From Vibrio fluvialis (lineage in GTDB: Bacteria; Pseudomonadota; Gammaproteobacteria; Enterobacterales; Vibrionaceae): 64,000 bases of DNA. Positions 9,396 to 19,630 of the stretch are shown one piece after another. Location: the NCBI RefSeq assembly GCF_900460245.1, contig NZ_UHIP01000002.1, forward strand, positions 1,116,001-1,180,000. The letters are read 5' to 3'. The translations under genes and the position numbers were made by a program. Each line of letters begins with the position of its first letter. The first letter of the stretch is position 1. The notes under the pieces are model-generated. The model had not been told where the DNA came from. It ran no database searches and saw only the letters and a program-made list of their open reading frames with translations.

Positions 9396-10502
9396 ATGAA
9401 AATTACCGTATTGGGCACGCGGGGCATTCCCGATGTGCTGGGGGGCGTTGAAACCCATTGTCAGCATCTTTATCCGCAACTGGTTAAACAGTTCGGCGCC
9501 GAGGTGTGTGTGATTGCGCGTTCGCCTTACGTGCCTTACCAACGCTCTTCTTATGAAGGCGTGCAGACCAAAGCCATTTGGGCGCCGAAGAAAAAGTCAC
9601 TTGAGGCTATAGTGCATTCAACTCTGGCCGCTTTCTCGACCCTGTTTGATGGTTCCGATGTGGTTCACGTGCATGCGATTGGCCCGGGGTTGGTCGTGCC
9701 GCTGCTGCGTCTGCTGGGTAAGAAAGTGGTGTTTACCCACCACGGGCCGGACTACGATCGTCAGAAATGGGGCGGTTTTGCTAAAAAAGTGCTGATGTTG
9801 GGCGAGAAATTTGCCGCGAAGTGGGCCAATGAAGTGATTGTCATTTCAGAGGTGATCAACCGCATTCTGCAGCAAAAATATCAGCGTTTTGATGCCAATT
9901 TGATTTACAACGGTGTTCTGGCGCCTGTGCCTTTAAGCGCAGATATCATCAGATCAACCTTGAGCCAGTATCAGTTGACGCCACAGAACTACATGGTTGC
10001 GGTGGGACGTTTTGTGGAAGAGAAAGGTTTTCACGATCTGATTGATGCATACCGCGATTCTGAGTTGAGCATGCCGCTGGTATTGGTGGGCGATACGGAC
10101 CATGAAACGCCATACAGCGCGGCGCTCAAAGAGAAAGCGCGCACCACACCAGGCGTTATCCTGACAGGCTTTTTGAAAGGCGATGAGCTCAAAGCCGTGT
10201 TCTCGCAAGCCAGATTATTTGTCATGCCTTCCTATCATGAAGGACTGCCGATCGCGCTGCTCGAAGCAATGTCGTTCTCGTTGCCAGCTATTGTCAGTGA
10301 TATTCCCGCCAACAGCGAAGTGGCTCTGGATGCCAATTGCTATTTCCCGGTGGGTGACGTCTCGGCACTCAGTCACAAGCTGGCGGCGCTGCCTGAAGAA
10401 ACGCACGTTGACTATTCTGAATACTTGGCAAAGTATGACTGGCAGAAAATCGCCCAGCAAACCATGCAGGTTTACCAAAAAGTTGTAGGACGGACAGTGT
10501 GA
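9396..10502 (+). CDS. Glycosyltransferase family 4 (rhamnosyltransferase-like N-domain)
   Basis: A 368-aa GT-B enzyme. The N-terminus TVLGTRGIPDVLGGVETH is the signature of the DUF1972/GT4 subgroup often named rhamnosyltransferase. The C-domain shows MVAVGRFVEEKG and YHEGLPIALLEAMSFSLPAI with the E-x7-E pair. ATG 9396 follows the previous stop closely. The sugar it transfers is not deducible. The last 4 nt overlap the next start (GTGTGA). Confidence 0.87.
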   Translation: MKITVLGTRGIPDVLGGVETHCQHLYPQLVKQFGAEVCVIARSPYVPYQRSSYEGVQTKAIWAPKKKSLEAIVHSTLAAFSTLFDGSDVVHVHAIGPGLVVPLLRLLGKKVVFTHHGPDYDRQKWGGFAKKVLMLGEKFAAKWANEVIVISEVINRILQQKYQRFDANLIYNGVLAPVPLSADIIRSTLSQYQLTPQNYMVAVGRFVEEKGFHDLIDAYRDSELSMPLVLVGDTDHETPYSAALKEKARTTPGVILTGFLKGDELKAVFSQARLFVMPSYHEGLPIALLEAMSFSLPAIVSDIPANSEVALDANCYFPVGDVSALSHKLAALPEETHVDYSEYLAKYDWQKIAQQTMQVYQKVVGRTV

Positions 10503-10903
10503 CAGCGGCAAATGAACATAAGGCGGTGACTCAGTTTTACTACGCGCTCGATCAGGAAGTCGCGCAGGAGTTAACCGACAAACAGAAGCAGGCCATTGAG
10601 CATGCGATAAAAAGCGTTGGGTTGGGTAATCGTCATCCGGTTGATGTACGCAAAAGCCTGCCTTGGTTTGGTAAGCGTTACTATCTGGTTTTACTCATGG
10701 GACGCGATCGCCGAACTCAATTGCGGGCGTCTGAATCGAAGCTGGCCAACTTTATTGTCACCTCAGCGATATTAGTGGGTCTGCTCGCGCTGTTGGGCTT
10801 GTCATTTCTGGCGCTGTATCTGCTTAAGTCCGCGATGGGTATCGATATTTTCCCCAACTACTCACTCGGTATCTGGGATTGGTTTAAAGGGCTGATGCAA
10901 TGA
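10499..10903 (+). CDS. Small membrane protein of exopolysaccharide cluster
   Basis: A 134-aa protein with a basic, polar N-terminal half and a strong hydrophobic region from about residue 77 (FIVTSAILVGLLALLGLSFLALYLL), making one long or two short membrane segments near the C-terminus. I do not recognise a family. It overlaps both neighbours by 4 nt and is clearly part of the operon, so a membrane accessory role in polymer assembly is plausible but unproven. Start is GTG 10499; no in-frame ATG lies nearby. Confidence 0.7.
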   Translation: MTAANEHKAVTQFYYALDQEVAQELTDKQKQAIEHAIKSVGLGNRHPVDVRKSLPWFGKRYYLVLLMGRDRRTQLRASESKLANFIVTSAILVGLLALLGLSFLALYLLKSAMGIDIFPNYSLGIWDWFKGLMQ

Positions 10904-12369
10904 GCTCACTCACGAAGCGTTCTTCCCGCGGCTTACTGTGTCACATCGGATGGATTTTGCTGCTGATGTTGCCACTCTCTGCCTGTCAGGCGGAAAAGAA
11001 AACGCCCTCTTCGTCCACATCGGATTCACGCAATGAGCTGATGGTCACTGTGCATCCTGCCGCGCTCAGTGGGCCGATTTCGAATCCCGGTGTCGGTGTC
11101 GAAACCTTTCACAACAGTTGGGGCGTTTCGCTGACCAGCGATCAATATCCGGCGTCAGGTGTGGATTACTACCGTTTTTACTGGAGCGATCTGGAACCGA
11201 AAGAAGGCGAGTACGCGTTTGATACCATCGACCGTCTTCTGGCTCTTAATCAGGCGCAGCAGCCAGCTAAAATGGTCGCACTACGCTTTATGACGGCCGA
11301 TGAGCCGTGGAGTGGCAGTAAAATTCCCACTTGGTTGATCAATAAAGGCATCCGTGGAGTCTGGACGCAAGATGGCAAAACCTTTGTGCCGGATCTGGAC
11401 GACAATCTGTACCTCTATTATGTTGAAAAACTGCTCAATGCACTCGGGCAGCGCTACGATGGCAATCCGAGTCTGAGCCATATCGATATTGGGATGGTGG
11501 GCTCTTGGGGCGAGTGGCACAACAGCAATTTTGCTACGCTGGAACCGTTGCATCAGCGCTACAGCGATGACGAACTGAACAAACTGGTCGATTTGCATTT
11601 TGCTGCGTTTGCACAAACGCCGAAAGTGATGCTGATCAGCGGCGAAAACAGTCTGGCTTATGCAGTGGAGAAAGGGGCAGGATGGCGCGCCGATTGCTGG
11701 GGTGACTGGCACCATTTCTCCGACAGTTGGAGTCACATGGTCGATGATTATCCTTATCGCCTCAAAATGGCTCAGCAAACTTATGCGCTCTTTAATCAGG
11801 CATGGCAGTCCGCGCCAGTCAGTCTGGAAACCTGCGGCAATATGGCTGAATGGCTGAGTACGCAAAACTATACCCGCGAGCAGGTCAAAGCCAGTCTGGA
11901 TTGGGCGGTAGCCCAGCATGCCTCAACGTTAAACCTAAAATCTCAACCCGTGCCGAACCAATATCGGGATCTTCTGGATGATGCGCTGAGTAAAATTGGC
12001 TATCGCCTGCGAGTGGATACACTTGAGCATCAGGCGCAGCTCTCAGCCGGTTCAACTCTGACGATTCAAACGTTATTCGTCAATGAGGGTAACGCGCCGC
12101 CATACCATCACTACTATCTGGCGTATCGTTTGATCAACGATGCTGACGAATCGGCGTTTTTGGCGATTTCGGATAACGATGTGCTGCAATGGCTGCCGGG
12201 TGAGCATTCGACCATGAGCAGTTTTACCCTGCCGAAGCGATTACCTGCTGGCCATTACTTTGTGGAGCTGGCGTTGGTGGATCGCTATGGCAAAGCGCAA
12301 CTGAATCTGGCAAATAGCGGCAAACAACAATCTGGTTGGTATCGGTTATCGGATTTAACGGTGCGATAA
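10900..12369 (+). CDS. DUF4832-type lipoprotein, glycoside-hydrolase-like
   Basis: A 489-aa predicted lipoprotein. The N-terminus has a hydrophobic stretch and the lipobox LPLSAC. The body resembles DUF4832 proteins: a (beta/alpha)8-like domain with SNPGVGVETF, WSDLEPKEGEY and IGMVGSWGEWHNSNF, where acidic residues sit as in glycosidase-like barrels, then a beta-rich C-terminal part from about residue 375. It may bind or trim exopolysaccharide in the periplasm or at the outer membrane. It is the last gene of the cluster and is followed by a hairpin terminator. Enzymatic activity is inference. Confidence 0.75.
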   Translation: MSSLTKRSSRGLLCHIGWILLLMLPLSACQAEKKTPSSSTSDSRNELMVTVHPAALSGPISNPGVGVETFHNSWGVSLTSDQYPASGVDYYRFYWSDLEPKEGEYAFDTIDRLLALNQAQQPAKMVALRFMTADEPWSGSKIPTWLINKGIRGVWTQDGKTFVPDLDDNLYLYYVEKLLNALGQRYDGNPSLSHIDIGMVGSWGEWHNSNFATLEPLHQRYSDDELNKLVDLHFAAFAQTPKVMLISGENSLAYAVEKGAGWRADCWGDWHHFSDSWSHMVDDYPYRLKMAQQTYALFNQAWQSAPVSLETCGNMAEWLSTQNYTREQVKASLDWAVAQHASTLNLKSQPVPNQYRDLLDDALSKIGYRLRVDTLEHQAQLSAGSTLTIQTLFVNEGNAPPYHHYYLAYRLINDADESAFLAISDNDVLQWLPGEHSTMSSFTLPKRLPAGHYFVELALVDRYGKAQLNLANSGKQQSGWYRLSDLTVR

Positions 12370-12380
12370 GCAGTAAGGAA

Positions 12381-12401
12381 AAAGCGGGCTCAGCCCGCTT
12401 T
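12381..12401. terminator. Bidirectional terminator between exopolysaccharide operon and glpC
   Basis: A perfect 10-bp stem (AAAGCGGGCT / AGCCCGCTTT) with a 1-base centre, followed by T-rich sequence on the + strand and preceded by A-rich sequence. It sits between convergent gene ends at 12369 (+) and 12408 (-) and can serve both. Confidence 0.8.
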
Positions 12402-12407
12402 TCTGTT

Positions 12408-13634
12408 TTAGACCAATGCCTGAGCCAGCAAGCTGATAGGGTGAATGGTCTCCAGCGCGGTGTTTTCTTCAATCTGCCATTTACAGGTTTCGCAGTCGGT
12501 AATGGCAAAATCTGCGTCGGAGGCTTTAATCGAATCAAACAGGTGCGAGCCGATTTTCATTGAAACGTCGTAGTTCTCTGCTTTGAAGCCATAAGTACCG
12601 GCTAATCCACAACATTCACTGTCGAGTACAATCAGTTCCAGCCCAGGGATCATGCGCAGCAGTTCAATGGTAAACATTACGTTACCGCTGCGTTCCAAGT
12701 GGCAAGGAGTGTGGTAAACCACCTTCAGATTGACGGGTTTCATTTTGGGCGCGTTACCGTTCATGAACTCTTTGAGCAGGAATCGGGTCACGTATTCAAT
12801 CTCGTTAGAGACTTTGCTGTTATCGACACCCAGCACATGTGGGTACTCTTGCTGCAAAGTAAACGAGCAGGTGGACGAGGTGGAAATCACCTTGGTGTGG
12901 TAATCGTTCACCGCAGCTTCCATGTTCTTCACATTCAATAGCGCATTTTTGCGCGCCTTATCGTGAAAACCGTTGGCAATCAGCGGTACGCCGCAGCATT
13001 TTTCGTTGTCCAGCAGGCGCACGCCAATGTTCATCGCATTCAGAACTTTGACTAAGTCTTTGCCCAATTGCGGGTGGTTGTAGTTCACGTAGCAGCCATG
13101 AAAATACGTGACCTGACGCTGATACAATGGCTGGCTGGTGCAGTTTTGTTTGAACCAGCGGCGAAACGTGCCGTGCGAATATTTTGGCAGGGCTTTGTGG
13201 TCATGCACGCCGATGGTTTTGTGCATGATCTTTTTCACGATCGGCATCGATGTTGCGAAGTTCACCACTGGCGCAAAGGGTGTCGCCAGCGAACCGAACA
13301 GATCGGTGTGGCTGAGTACGTAGTCGCGCATTAGTTTCGGATTGAGCGGTTTCTTGCCGTGTTTACCTCGTGCCACCGCGATAATATCGCCGATTTTCAC
13401 CCCAGAAGGACAGGCCGTCTCACAGCGTTTGCAGTTGGTGCAGTATTTCAGTGCTTCATCGTAGTATTCCGGGCTTTTGATGCGTAAACGCTCACCGTCC
13501 GGGCCGCACTGTTTCGGCCCCGGGTAATCCGGGTTGGCTTTGGCGACCGGGCAGTAGACGGTACACACCGTGCACTTAATACATTGGTCAAAGCTGGTGT
13601 TCAGAGGAGCAGCTTTTGAAAATGGCGCGTTCAT
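12408..13634 (-). CDS. glpC: Anaerobic glycerol-3-phosphate dehydrogenase subunit C
   Basis: A 408-aa iron-sulfur protein linking the GlpAB flavoprotein to the membrane quinone pool. Two [4Fe-4S] clusters are visible near the N-terminus (CIKCTVCTVYC and CTNCKRCETACP). Two CCG-type cysteine domains follow (NEKCCGVPL and DSECCGLAGTYGFK, each with an upstream HGC or TPCH element). Length and order match E. coli GlpC. Its start overlaps the end of glpB by 4 nt, so glpABC form one operon. Confidence 0.96.
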   Translation of the reverse strand: MNAPFSKAAPLNTSFDQCIKCTVCTVYCPVAKANPDYPGPKQCGPDGERLRIKSPEYYDEALKYCTNCKRCETACPSGVKIGDIIAVARGKHGKKPLNPKLMRDYVLSHTDLFGSLATPFAPVVNFATSMPIVKKIMHKTIGVHDHKALPKYSHGTFRRWFKQNCTSQPLYQRQVTYFHGCYVNYNHPQLGKDLVKVLNAMNIGVRLLDNEKCCGVPLIANGFHDKARKNALLNVKNMEAAVNDYHTKVISTSSTCSFTLQQEYPHVLGVDNSKVSNEIEYVTRFLLKEFMNGNAPKMKPVNLKVVYHTPCHLERSGNVMFTIELLRMIPGLELIVLDSECCGLAGTYGFKAENYDVSMKIGSHLFDSIKASDADFAITDCETCKWQIEENTALETIHPISLLAQALV

Positions 13635-14962
13635 GCGAGCACCTCCTGATCAGATGGTTTAGGGTGAGAAACGGGCACTTGCGGATTCATACATTGCATG
13701 ATGGCGTGATAGGCCGTACCAATCGCAACGCCACCGCCGCAGCCTTCAAAAACCGGATCGTAGCCTGCCAACATCGAACCACAGCAGTAGAGATTTCGCA
13801 CTGCTTCCCCGTTGCGTGTGGGATTGAGCTGAGCGTTGGTTTCCACACCGAAAGCCATAAATGGGTGTGAACGGTCAGCGAAAAAGGCGGGATTACGCCA
13901 ATCCGCCCGCGCGGGTTTGTGTGTCACTTGCAGCCCAAACACAGGTTCGGTGATGGTGTGTTGCTCAGCATGCAACCCCTGACTGAAATAACTGCCGGTT
14001 GCCATGATGTAGTGTTCAGCGCTGATGGGCATATCGCGCAGGTTTTGTGTTTGCAGGCTCACCAGACGGCCGCGTTCAAAATGGCCATTAACCACTTTGT
14101 CGCCTTTGAGGTGAATACCACCCAACTGAATAAAGGTGCGGCTCAACGCTTCTTCGATACGGATTCCGAGCAGAGAAGGCGGCATAGTCGGCACTTCATG
14201 AAAGCGAAGTTGCGTCGTAGCGCGCAGCTTGGTGAGCAGCGTCAGGCCGTCACCGTCACCGTTGCCCATAATCGCGGGCATGATCACCAAGTCATCACGA
14301 TTGGCGACACGCATTAGCCCGTCACACAGCGTGGTCCACGCGGCTTTCTGTTTGAGCAGGCGCGCAATATCGATAGAGCGCAGCTCGTTCGGGTTGCGGC
14401 GATAGCCTTCAAAACCCGGAATCGACAACGTCACCGTATGAATCGGCACAGCATGAAAATCAGGGTGTTGGCTGAGGTTATCTTTCAGCATTTGCGGTTG
14501 GAAATCGCGATAGCCGTCTATTGAAACCACCACGATGCGCTCAAATGGCACCTCGCTACGGTGTTGATAAACGAACGGTTGCGAAAGCCAGGTTGCTTTC
14601 AGTGTGCCCAGCGGGGTAATACGTCCGTGGTTCGCTAAATCATCCTGATGCTGCAGCGGCACATTGGCGGCCGCTAAAGTATGACGAAACCAATCCAGAC
14701 TTTTTTGCAACGTGGTGCGGCCCACCGCATTGTAAGGGTGCAACGGCGCTTGCTGTTTTAATGCTTCGAGCGCATCAAACGGATGCGTTACCGGGCTGCC
14801 GTCTGGTAATTTAGCCAGTACATCAATGGAGCCGGATGAGAAATGCAGCGCGCTTTGGCCCTGACTGATTAACACGGTCTTTTTACCGGCTTGTAGGCTG
14901 CGAATGGCGGCGGTGTAGCCAGCAATTCCGCCACCGATAACCGCCACATCATAGTGCATCAT
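13631..14962 (-). CDS. glpB: Anaerobic glycerol-3-phosphate dehydrogenase subunit B
   Basis: A 443-aa flavoprotein subunit, slightly longer than E. coli GlpB (about 419 aa). The N-terminus MMHYDVAVIGGGIAGYTAA is the FAD-binding Rossmann motif; a late GCGGGVAIGTAYHAI element completes the FAD site. I chose the first ATG of an ATGATG pair at 14962, overlapping the glpA stop by 4 nt; the frame is open further upstream inside glpA but without family similarity. It works with GlpA and GlpC. Confidence 0.95.
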   Translation of the reverse strand: MMHYDVAVIGGGIAGYTAAIRSLQAGKKTVLISQGQSALHFSSGSIDVLAKLPDGSPVTHPFDALEALKQQAPLHPYNAVGRTTLQKSLDWFRHTLAAANVPLQHQDDLANHGRITPLGTLKATWLSQPFVYQHRSEVPFERIVVVSIDGYRDFQPQMLKDNLSQHPDFHAVPIHTVTLSIPGFEGYRRNPNELRSIDIARLLKQKAAWTTLCDGLMRVANRDDLVIMPAIMGNGDGDGLTLLTKLRATTQLRFHEVPTMPPSLLGIRIEEALSRTFIQLGGIHLKGDKVVNGHFERGRLVSLQTQNLRDMPISAEHYIMATGSYFSQGLHAEQHTITEPVFGLQVTHKPARADWRNPAFFADRSHPFMAFGVETNAQLNPTRNGEAVRNLYCCGSMLAGYDPVFEGCGGGVAIGTAYHAIMQCMNPQVPVSHPKPSDQEVLA

Positions 14963-16617
14963 AAACCCGCCTCCTGTTGTTCTTGTTGTTCTGGCTGAGA
15001 GTGATGGGGAAGGTCGCTGGCACCGAGCAGACCTTCGTAGATCCAATAACTGAATTCCGCTTCGCGCAGTGCATCACCCCAGAAGATCGGTTTAATGCCT
15101 TTCCAGCGCTCTTCCAGAAAATCGACCAGCAAGCCGCTTGATTGACAGCCGTCGACCTGACCATATTCGGAAAACAGGCTGGCCGCGCGGTAGCTGCACA
15201 GTTCGCCCTGACAAGGGCCCATACCTAAGCGAGTGCGGCGGCGTAAATCGACCAGATTATTGACGTCGAGCTGCTTAATGGCGTATTCGATTTCGCCAGC
15301 GGTGACCATTTCGCATTCACAAATAATCGCTTGGCTCTTGGCATCATCGGACAAGAACTGTTTTGCGCGTTCGCCATGACGGTAGATCGCCGATTCATAA
15401 ACTGGCTTGGCAATGCTGGCCGTTTTCTTAACCGTTTTTGGTGTTTCGTTTGAGCCCGGCAGCGGGCGGGTATGTGTTTCACACGCGGCGGTATTACCCA
15501 GTTTCTCGGCCACCAAATTGGTCGCCCATTCGGCCATCAGACGATAGGTCATCAGTTTGCCGCCAGTAATGGTGGTAAGGCCTTTCAGGCCGTCACGCTG
15601 TTGGTGATCCAGTAACACGATGCCACGGCTGATATTGCGGCCGCTGCCGTCGTCGTCCACCGCCACAAGAGGACGTACGCCCGCATAGGCGCGCAGCACG
15701 CGGGTATTGGCCATGATTGGAGCGAGTTTCGCGCCTTCGGCCAACAGTACATCCACTTCGCGCTCGGTCACATGCAGATTATCGATCTGGTCGTAGTCGA
15801 TGTGCTCGGAGGTGGTGCCGATGAGCGAAATGGTGTCGCCCGGAACCAGAATGTCCGCATCCGATGGTTTACGGCAGCGGTTAATCACCAGATTATTGAT
15901 GCGGTAATCGAGGATCAGCAGTGAACCTTTGGCTGGGAACATCTTGATGTTGAGATCGGCATATTCGCAGATATGTTGTCCCCAGATGCCCGCTGCGTTG
16001 ATCACCTCTTTAGCAAAGATTTCAAACTGTTGGTTGGTGCCCAATTGCAGGCAGCGCACGCCCAGCACGGTATCGCCCTGACGAATCAAACTGGTGACGA
16101 TGGTACGGTTAAACATGCGCGCGCCATGTTCTTTTGCATCCAGCACGTTAGAGGCACACAAGCGAAATGGGTCCAGCGTGCCGTCTGGCACTTTGACCGC
16201 GCCAATCAGCGCAGGGTTAACGTTCGGCTCCAGAGCCAGCGCCTCTTTAGGTGTTAAACGGGTGGTTTCGATGCCTGCATGGCCACATGCCTGAATAAAA
16301 GTGTCTTGAAAGCTGAGTTCGTCTTCAGGGAGGGTAATGAACAGACCGTCAGTTGCCTCCACACAATGGCGGGCAATACGTTTGAGCGTTTGGTTTTCCT
16401 GAATGCACTCTTTCGCCGACTCAGCGTCGGTCACCGCATAGCGCGCGCCAGAATGCAGAAGGCCGTGATTTCGACCTGTGGTGCCAGAGGCAATGTCATC
16501 TTTTTCCAACAGGATGCAGGCGATGCCTCGCAATGCGCAATCCCGCATAATCCCGGTTCCGGTAGCACCGCCGCCAATGATTACGACGTCGGTTTCCATT
16601 CGTTGATAAGCCGTCAT
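14959..16617 (-). CDS. glpA: Anaerobic glycerol-3-phosphate dehydrogenase subunit A
   Basis: A 552-aa catalytic flavoprotein oxidising sn-glycerol 3-phosphate to dihydroxyacetone phosphate in anaerobic respiration. FAD motif DVVIIGGGATGTG lies near the N-terminus. A C-terminal BFD-like iron-sulfur region carries IICECEMVTAGE and MGPCQGELC. I place the start at ATG 16617, preceded by an AAGG-type ribosome site and matching the E. coli N-terminus; the frame continues to 16674 without similarity. It is first in glpABC and diverges from glpF. Confidence 0.95.
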   Translation of the reverse strand: MTAYQRMETDVVIIGGGATGTGIMRDCALRGIACILLEKDDIASGTTGRNHGLLHSGARYAVTDAESAKECIQENQTLKRIARHCVEATDGLFITLPEDELSFQDTFIQACGHAGIETTRLTPKEALALEPNVNPALIGAVKVPDGTLDPFRLCASNVLDAKEHGARMFNRTIVTSLIRQGDTVLGVRCLQLGTNQQFEIFAKEVINAAGIWGQHICEYADLNIKMFPAKGSLLILDYRINNLVINRCRKPSDADILVPGDTISLIGTTSEHIDYDQIDNLHVTEREVDVLLAEGAKLAPIMANTRVLRAYAGVRPLVAVDDDGSGRNISRGIVLLDHQQRDGLKGLTTITGGKLMTYRLMAEWATNLVAEKLGNTAACETHTRPLPGSNETPKTVKKTASIAKPVYESAIYRHGERAKQFLSDDAKSQAIICECEMVTAGEIEYAIKQLDVNNLVDLRRRTRLGMGPCQGELCSYRAASLFSEYGQVDGCQSSGLLVDFLEERWKGIKPIFWGDALREAEFSYWIYEGLLGASDLPHHSQPEQQEQQEAGL

Positions 16618-17151
16618 GACCTTTACCTTATGCAACTTGAATAAACTTACACTTAGTGTGTCATTTTTTATCATTTGTGTTCGGTATGTTGCTCACAAAA
16701 GCGCGAACGAGCGCTAAATTGATATATTTGGTGGTTGTTTAGTAGGGTTGTGGAGAAATTAACCAACAATGTTGCGGGTTTTTAACAGCTTGATGCACAG
16801 AAATGTTACATATAAGTGGATGAAAATAAGGATAAATGAGCTAACGAGCTGGTCAGATGTGTTCGTTGTTGAATGGGTAAGTTCGGTAATAAAAAACGTA
16901 CAACGCCTTATTTAATCAGTAACTCTCTGTTTATTTAGTGTTTGCTCAATTAGATAAAGGTAAGGTGAAAAGTGAACCTACTGATGAAATGATCAAAATG
17001 ATGCGCCAATTAACAAAAAACGAGTTTGACGTTAACAATTTTGTGCTCGAACGCTCATAAATTTCCATATTCGATTTTCGAGAGCAGTTTTCTGTGCCAG
17101 ATTCGCCCTACACAAACATTGTGTACATAACAATAAACAGGACTCTTACTT
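16618..17151. promoter_or_regulatory. Divergent glpA-glpF control region
   Basis: 534 bases without a gene between divergent glpA and glpF. It must hold promoters for both operons. Visible are two GTTCG half-sites exactly 20 bp apart (16861 and 16881), reported separately as candidate GlpR sites, and a related CGAAC at about 17049. I found no convincing CRP palindrome and no strong sigma-70 pair. The region is AT-rich, as expected for a regulatory segment. Confidence 0.6.
16859..16896. promoter_or_regulatory. Candidate tandem GlpR operators
   Basis: Two sites in register, GTGTTCGTTGTTGAATGG (16859-16876) and AAGTTCGGTAATAAAAAA (16879-16896). Against the E. coli GlpR pattern ATGTTCG-TTAACGAACAT they match about 11 and 12 of 18 positions, with the TGTTCGTT left half intact in the first. 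Tandem operators at this spacing suit GlpR tetramers. No GlpR gene is in the window, so this is inference. Confidence 0.4.
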
Positions 17152-18006
17152 ATGACTCGAACAAAACAACATACTCTTTTAGGAGAGTGTATCGCGGAGT
17201 TTATCGGCACCGGACTGCTGATTTTCTTCGGTGTGGGTTGTGTGGCAGCACTTGTGCTGACAGGCGCACAATTTGGTCAATGGGAAATCAGTATCATGTG
17301 GGGCATGGGCGTTGCCATCGCCATCTACTGTACTGCTGGTGTCTCTGGCGCACACATCAACCCCGCGGTAACGATCGCACTGGCCGCTTTCCATGGTTTT
17401 GATAAAGCGAAAGTGGTTCCTTATATTGTGGCGCAAATGCTAGGTGCATTCTGCTCGGCAGCTTTGGTTTACAGCTTGTACAGTAACCTTTTTACCGATT
17501 ACGAAATCGCGCACAATTTTGTACGTAGCAGCCAAGAAGCGTTGGCAACAGCGGGTATTTTCTCTACTTATCCGAATGCATCATTGTCGTTTGGTGGTGC
17601 TGTGGCGGTAGAATTTACCATTACTGCTGTGCTGATGTTTGCCATTCTGGCGCTGGGCGACGAAAACAACGGCGCACACCGTAATGCCATGAACCCGCTA
17701 CTGATCGGTATTCTGATCGCAGTGATCGGCGGCTCGCTTGGTCCACTAACAGGTTTTGCCATGAACCCGGCACGTGACTTCGGTCCTAAGCTGTTCGCTT
17801 ACCTGGCTGGTTGGGACTACGCGCTGACTGGCGCTAAAGACATTCCATATTTTATCGTACCAATCATTGGCCCAATTGCTGGTGCTTGTTTTGGTGCGTG
17901 GGCATATCCGAAATTTATCGCTGTTTACCTACCAACAGTCGGCACCGGATGTACCATCCCGAACCAATGTGATGACGTGGAAGAAAGTGAACAGGCACAC
18001 GTCTAA
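17152..18006 (+). CDS. glpF: Glycerol uptake facilitator
   Basis: A 284-aa aquaglyceroporin of the MIP family letting glycerol diffuse across the inner membrane. Both pore NPA motifs are present: AHINPAVT (NPA at 70-72) and FAMNPARDFGPKL (NPA at about 205-207 followed by the selectivity-filter Arg). Six hydrophobic segments fit the fold. An AGGA element lies upstream of ATG 17152. glpK follows 51 nt downstream, so uptake and phosphorylation are co-transcribed. Confidence 0.96.
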   Translation: MTRTKQHTLLGECIAEFIGTGLLIFFGVGCVAALVLTGAQFGQWEISIMWGMGVAIAIYCTAGVSGAHINPAVTIALAAFHGFDKAKVVPYIVAQMLGAFCSAALVYSLYSNLFTDYEIAHNFVRSSQEALATAGIFSTYPNASLSFGGAVAVEFTITAVLMFAILALGDENNGAHRNAMNPLLIGILIAVIGGSLGPLTGFAMNPARDFGPKLFAYLAGWDYALTGAKDIPYFIVPIIGPIAGACFGAWAYPKFIAVYLPTVGTGCTIPNQCDDVEESEQAHV

Positions 18007-18057
18007 AATTAAAGTAATTCGAAGCTAGCAAGAATGTGAAACTATAAGGAATAAACC

Positions 18058-19575
18058 ATGACTGAGCAGAAATATGTGGTTGCATTAGATCAGGGCACCA
18101 CCAGCTCGCGAGCTGTTGTACTGGACCACGATGCAAATATTGTGAGCGTTTCTCAGCGTGAATTCACTCAAATCTACCCAGAAGCGGGTTGGGTTGAGCA
18201 TGATCCAATGGAAATCTATGCAACTCAGAGTTCAACGCTGGTTGAAGCACTGGGCAAAGCGGGCATCCGCAGCGATGAAGTGGCGGCGATTGGTATTACC
18301 AACCAACGTGAAACCACCATCGTTTGGGATAAAGAAACAGGCAAACCGGTTTACAACGCCATCGTATGGCAATGTCGCCGTACGGCTGAAATCTGTGAAG
18401 AGCTGAAATCTCGTGACGGATTGGAAGCGTACATTCGCGAAAATACCGGTCTGGTTCTGGACCCATACTTCTCAGGCACCAAAATCAAATGGATTCTGGA
18501 TAATGTAGAAGGCGCACGTGAAGCGGCCGAATCGGGCAAACTGCTGTTCGGTACCGTTGATACATGGCTGGTGTGGAAAATGACTCAAGGTCGCGTACAC
18601 GTGACCGACTACACCAACGCATCACGTACCATGCTGTTTAACATCAATACCCTGCAATGGGATGAAAAGATCCTGAAAGAGTTCAACATTCCTCTGGCAA
18701 TGATGCCAGAAGTGAAACGCTCTTCAGAAGTGTACGGCCAAACCAACATTGGTGGTAAAGGCGGTACGCGTATTCCAATCGCAGGTATTGCGGGTGACCA
18801 ACAAGCGGCGCTGTACGGCCAAATGTGTGTTAAAGCTGGTCAGGCGAAAAACACGTACGGCACAGGCTGCTTCCTGCTGATGAACACCGGTCAGGAAAAA
18901 GTGACCTCAAGAAATGGTCTGCTGACGACTCTGGCTTGTGGTCCGAAAGGCGAACCTGCGTACGCACTGGAAGGTGCAGTATTCATGGGCGGCGCTTCTA
19001 TTCAGTGGCTGCGTGATGAGCTGAAACTGATCTCTGACGCGCACGACTCAGAATACTTCGCAACTAAAGTGGATACCTCAAACGGTGTGTACGTGGTTCC
19101 GGCGTTTACTGGCCTTGGCGCGCCATACTGGGATGCTTACGCTCGTGGCACCATCGTTGGCCTGACTCGTGGCGTGAACTCTAACCACATCATCCGTGCA
19201 ACGCTGGAAAGTATCGCTTACCAGACTCGTGACGTACTGGATGCGATGCAGGCAGACTCAGGCATTCGCCTGTCGGCTCTGCGCGTGGATGGCGGCGCGG
19301 TTGCCAACAACTTCCTGATGCAGTTCCAGTCTGATGTTCTGGACACCGAAGTTCACCGTCCGAAAGTTACTGAAGTCACAGCACTGGGCGCAGCCTACCT
19401 GGCTGGTCTGGCAGTGGGTTTCTGGGACGACCTGGAAGAGCTGAAAGACAAAGCAGAAATCGACCGCAGCTTTGAACCTCACCACGACGAAGAGAAACGT
19501 CAACGTCGTTACAAAGGTTGGAAGCGTGCAGTGAAATGTGCTCAGGCATGGGCAGAGCTGCATAACGAAGAGTAA
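18058..19575 (+). CDS. glpK: Glycerol kinase
   Basis: A 505-aa FGGY-family kinase making sn-glycerol 3-phosphate from glycerol and ATP, trapping glycerol entering by GlpF. The N-terminal [13 protein letters not shown] phosphate motif, GITNQRETT, the [13 protein letters not shown] loop and [14 protein letters not shown] match E. coli GlpK along its length. AAGGA upstream of ATG 18058 supports the start. A terminator follows. Confidence 0.97.
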   Translation: MTEQKYVVALDQGTTSSRAVVLDHDANIVSVSQREFTQIYPEAGWVEHDPMEIYATQSSTLVEALGKAGIRSDEVAAIGITNQRETTIVWDKETGKPVYNAIVWQCRRTAEICEELKSRDGLEAYIRENTGLVLDPYFSGTKIKWILDNVEGAREAAESGKLLFGTVDTWLVWKMTQGRVHVTDYTNASRTMLFNINTLQWDEKILKEFNIPLAMMPEVKRSSEVYGQTNIGGKGGTRIPIAGIAGDQQAALYGQMCVKAGQAKNTYGTGCFLLMNTGQEKVTSRNGLLTTLACGPKGEPAYALEGAVFMGGASIQWLRDELKLISDAHDSEYFATKVDTSNGVYVVPAFTGLGAPYWDAYARGTIVGLTRGVNSNHIIRATLESIAYQTRDVLDAMQADSGIRLSALRVDGGAVANNFLMQFQSDVLDTEVHRPKVTEVTALGAAYLAGLAVGFWDDLEELKDKAEIDRSFEPHHDEEKRQRRYKGWKRAVKCAQAWAELHNEE

Positions 19576-19630
19576 TCATGCATGTAACCGTTTCTTCGTA
19601 GGGGAGCAGCGGTTATCGGGGAAAAGCAAA

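Noticed and set aside
16676..16697. CRP-like site TGTGT...TCACA near glpA
   Set aside because: The half-sites are 12 nt apart instead of 6, so it does not fit a CRP palindrome.
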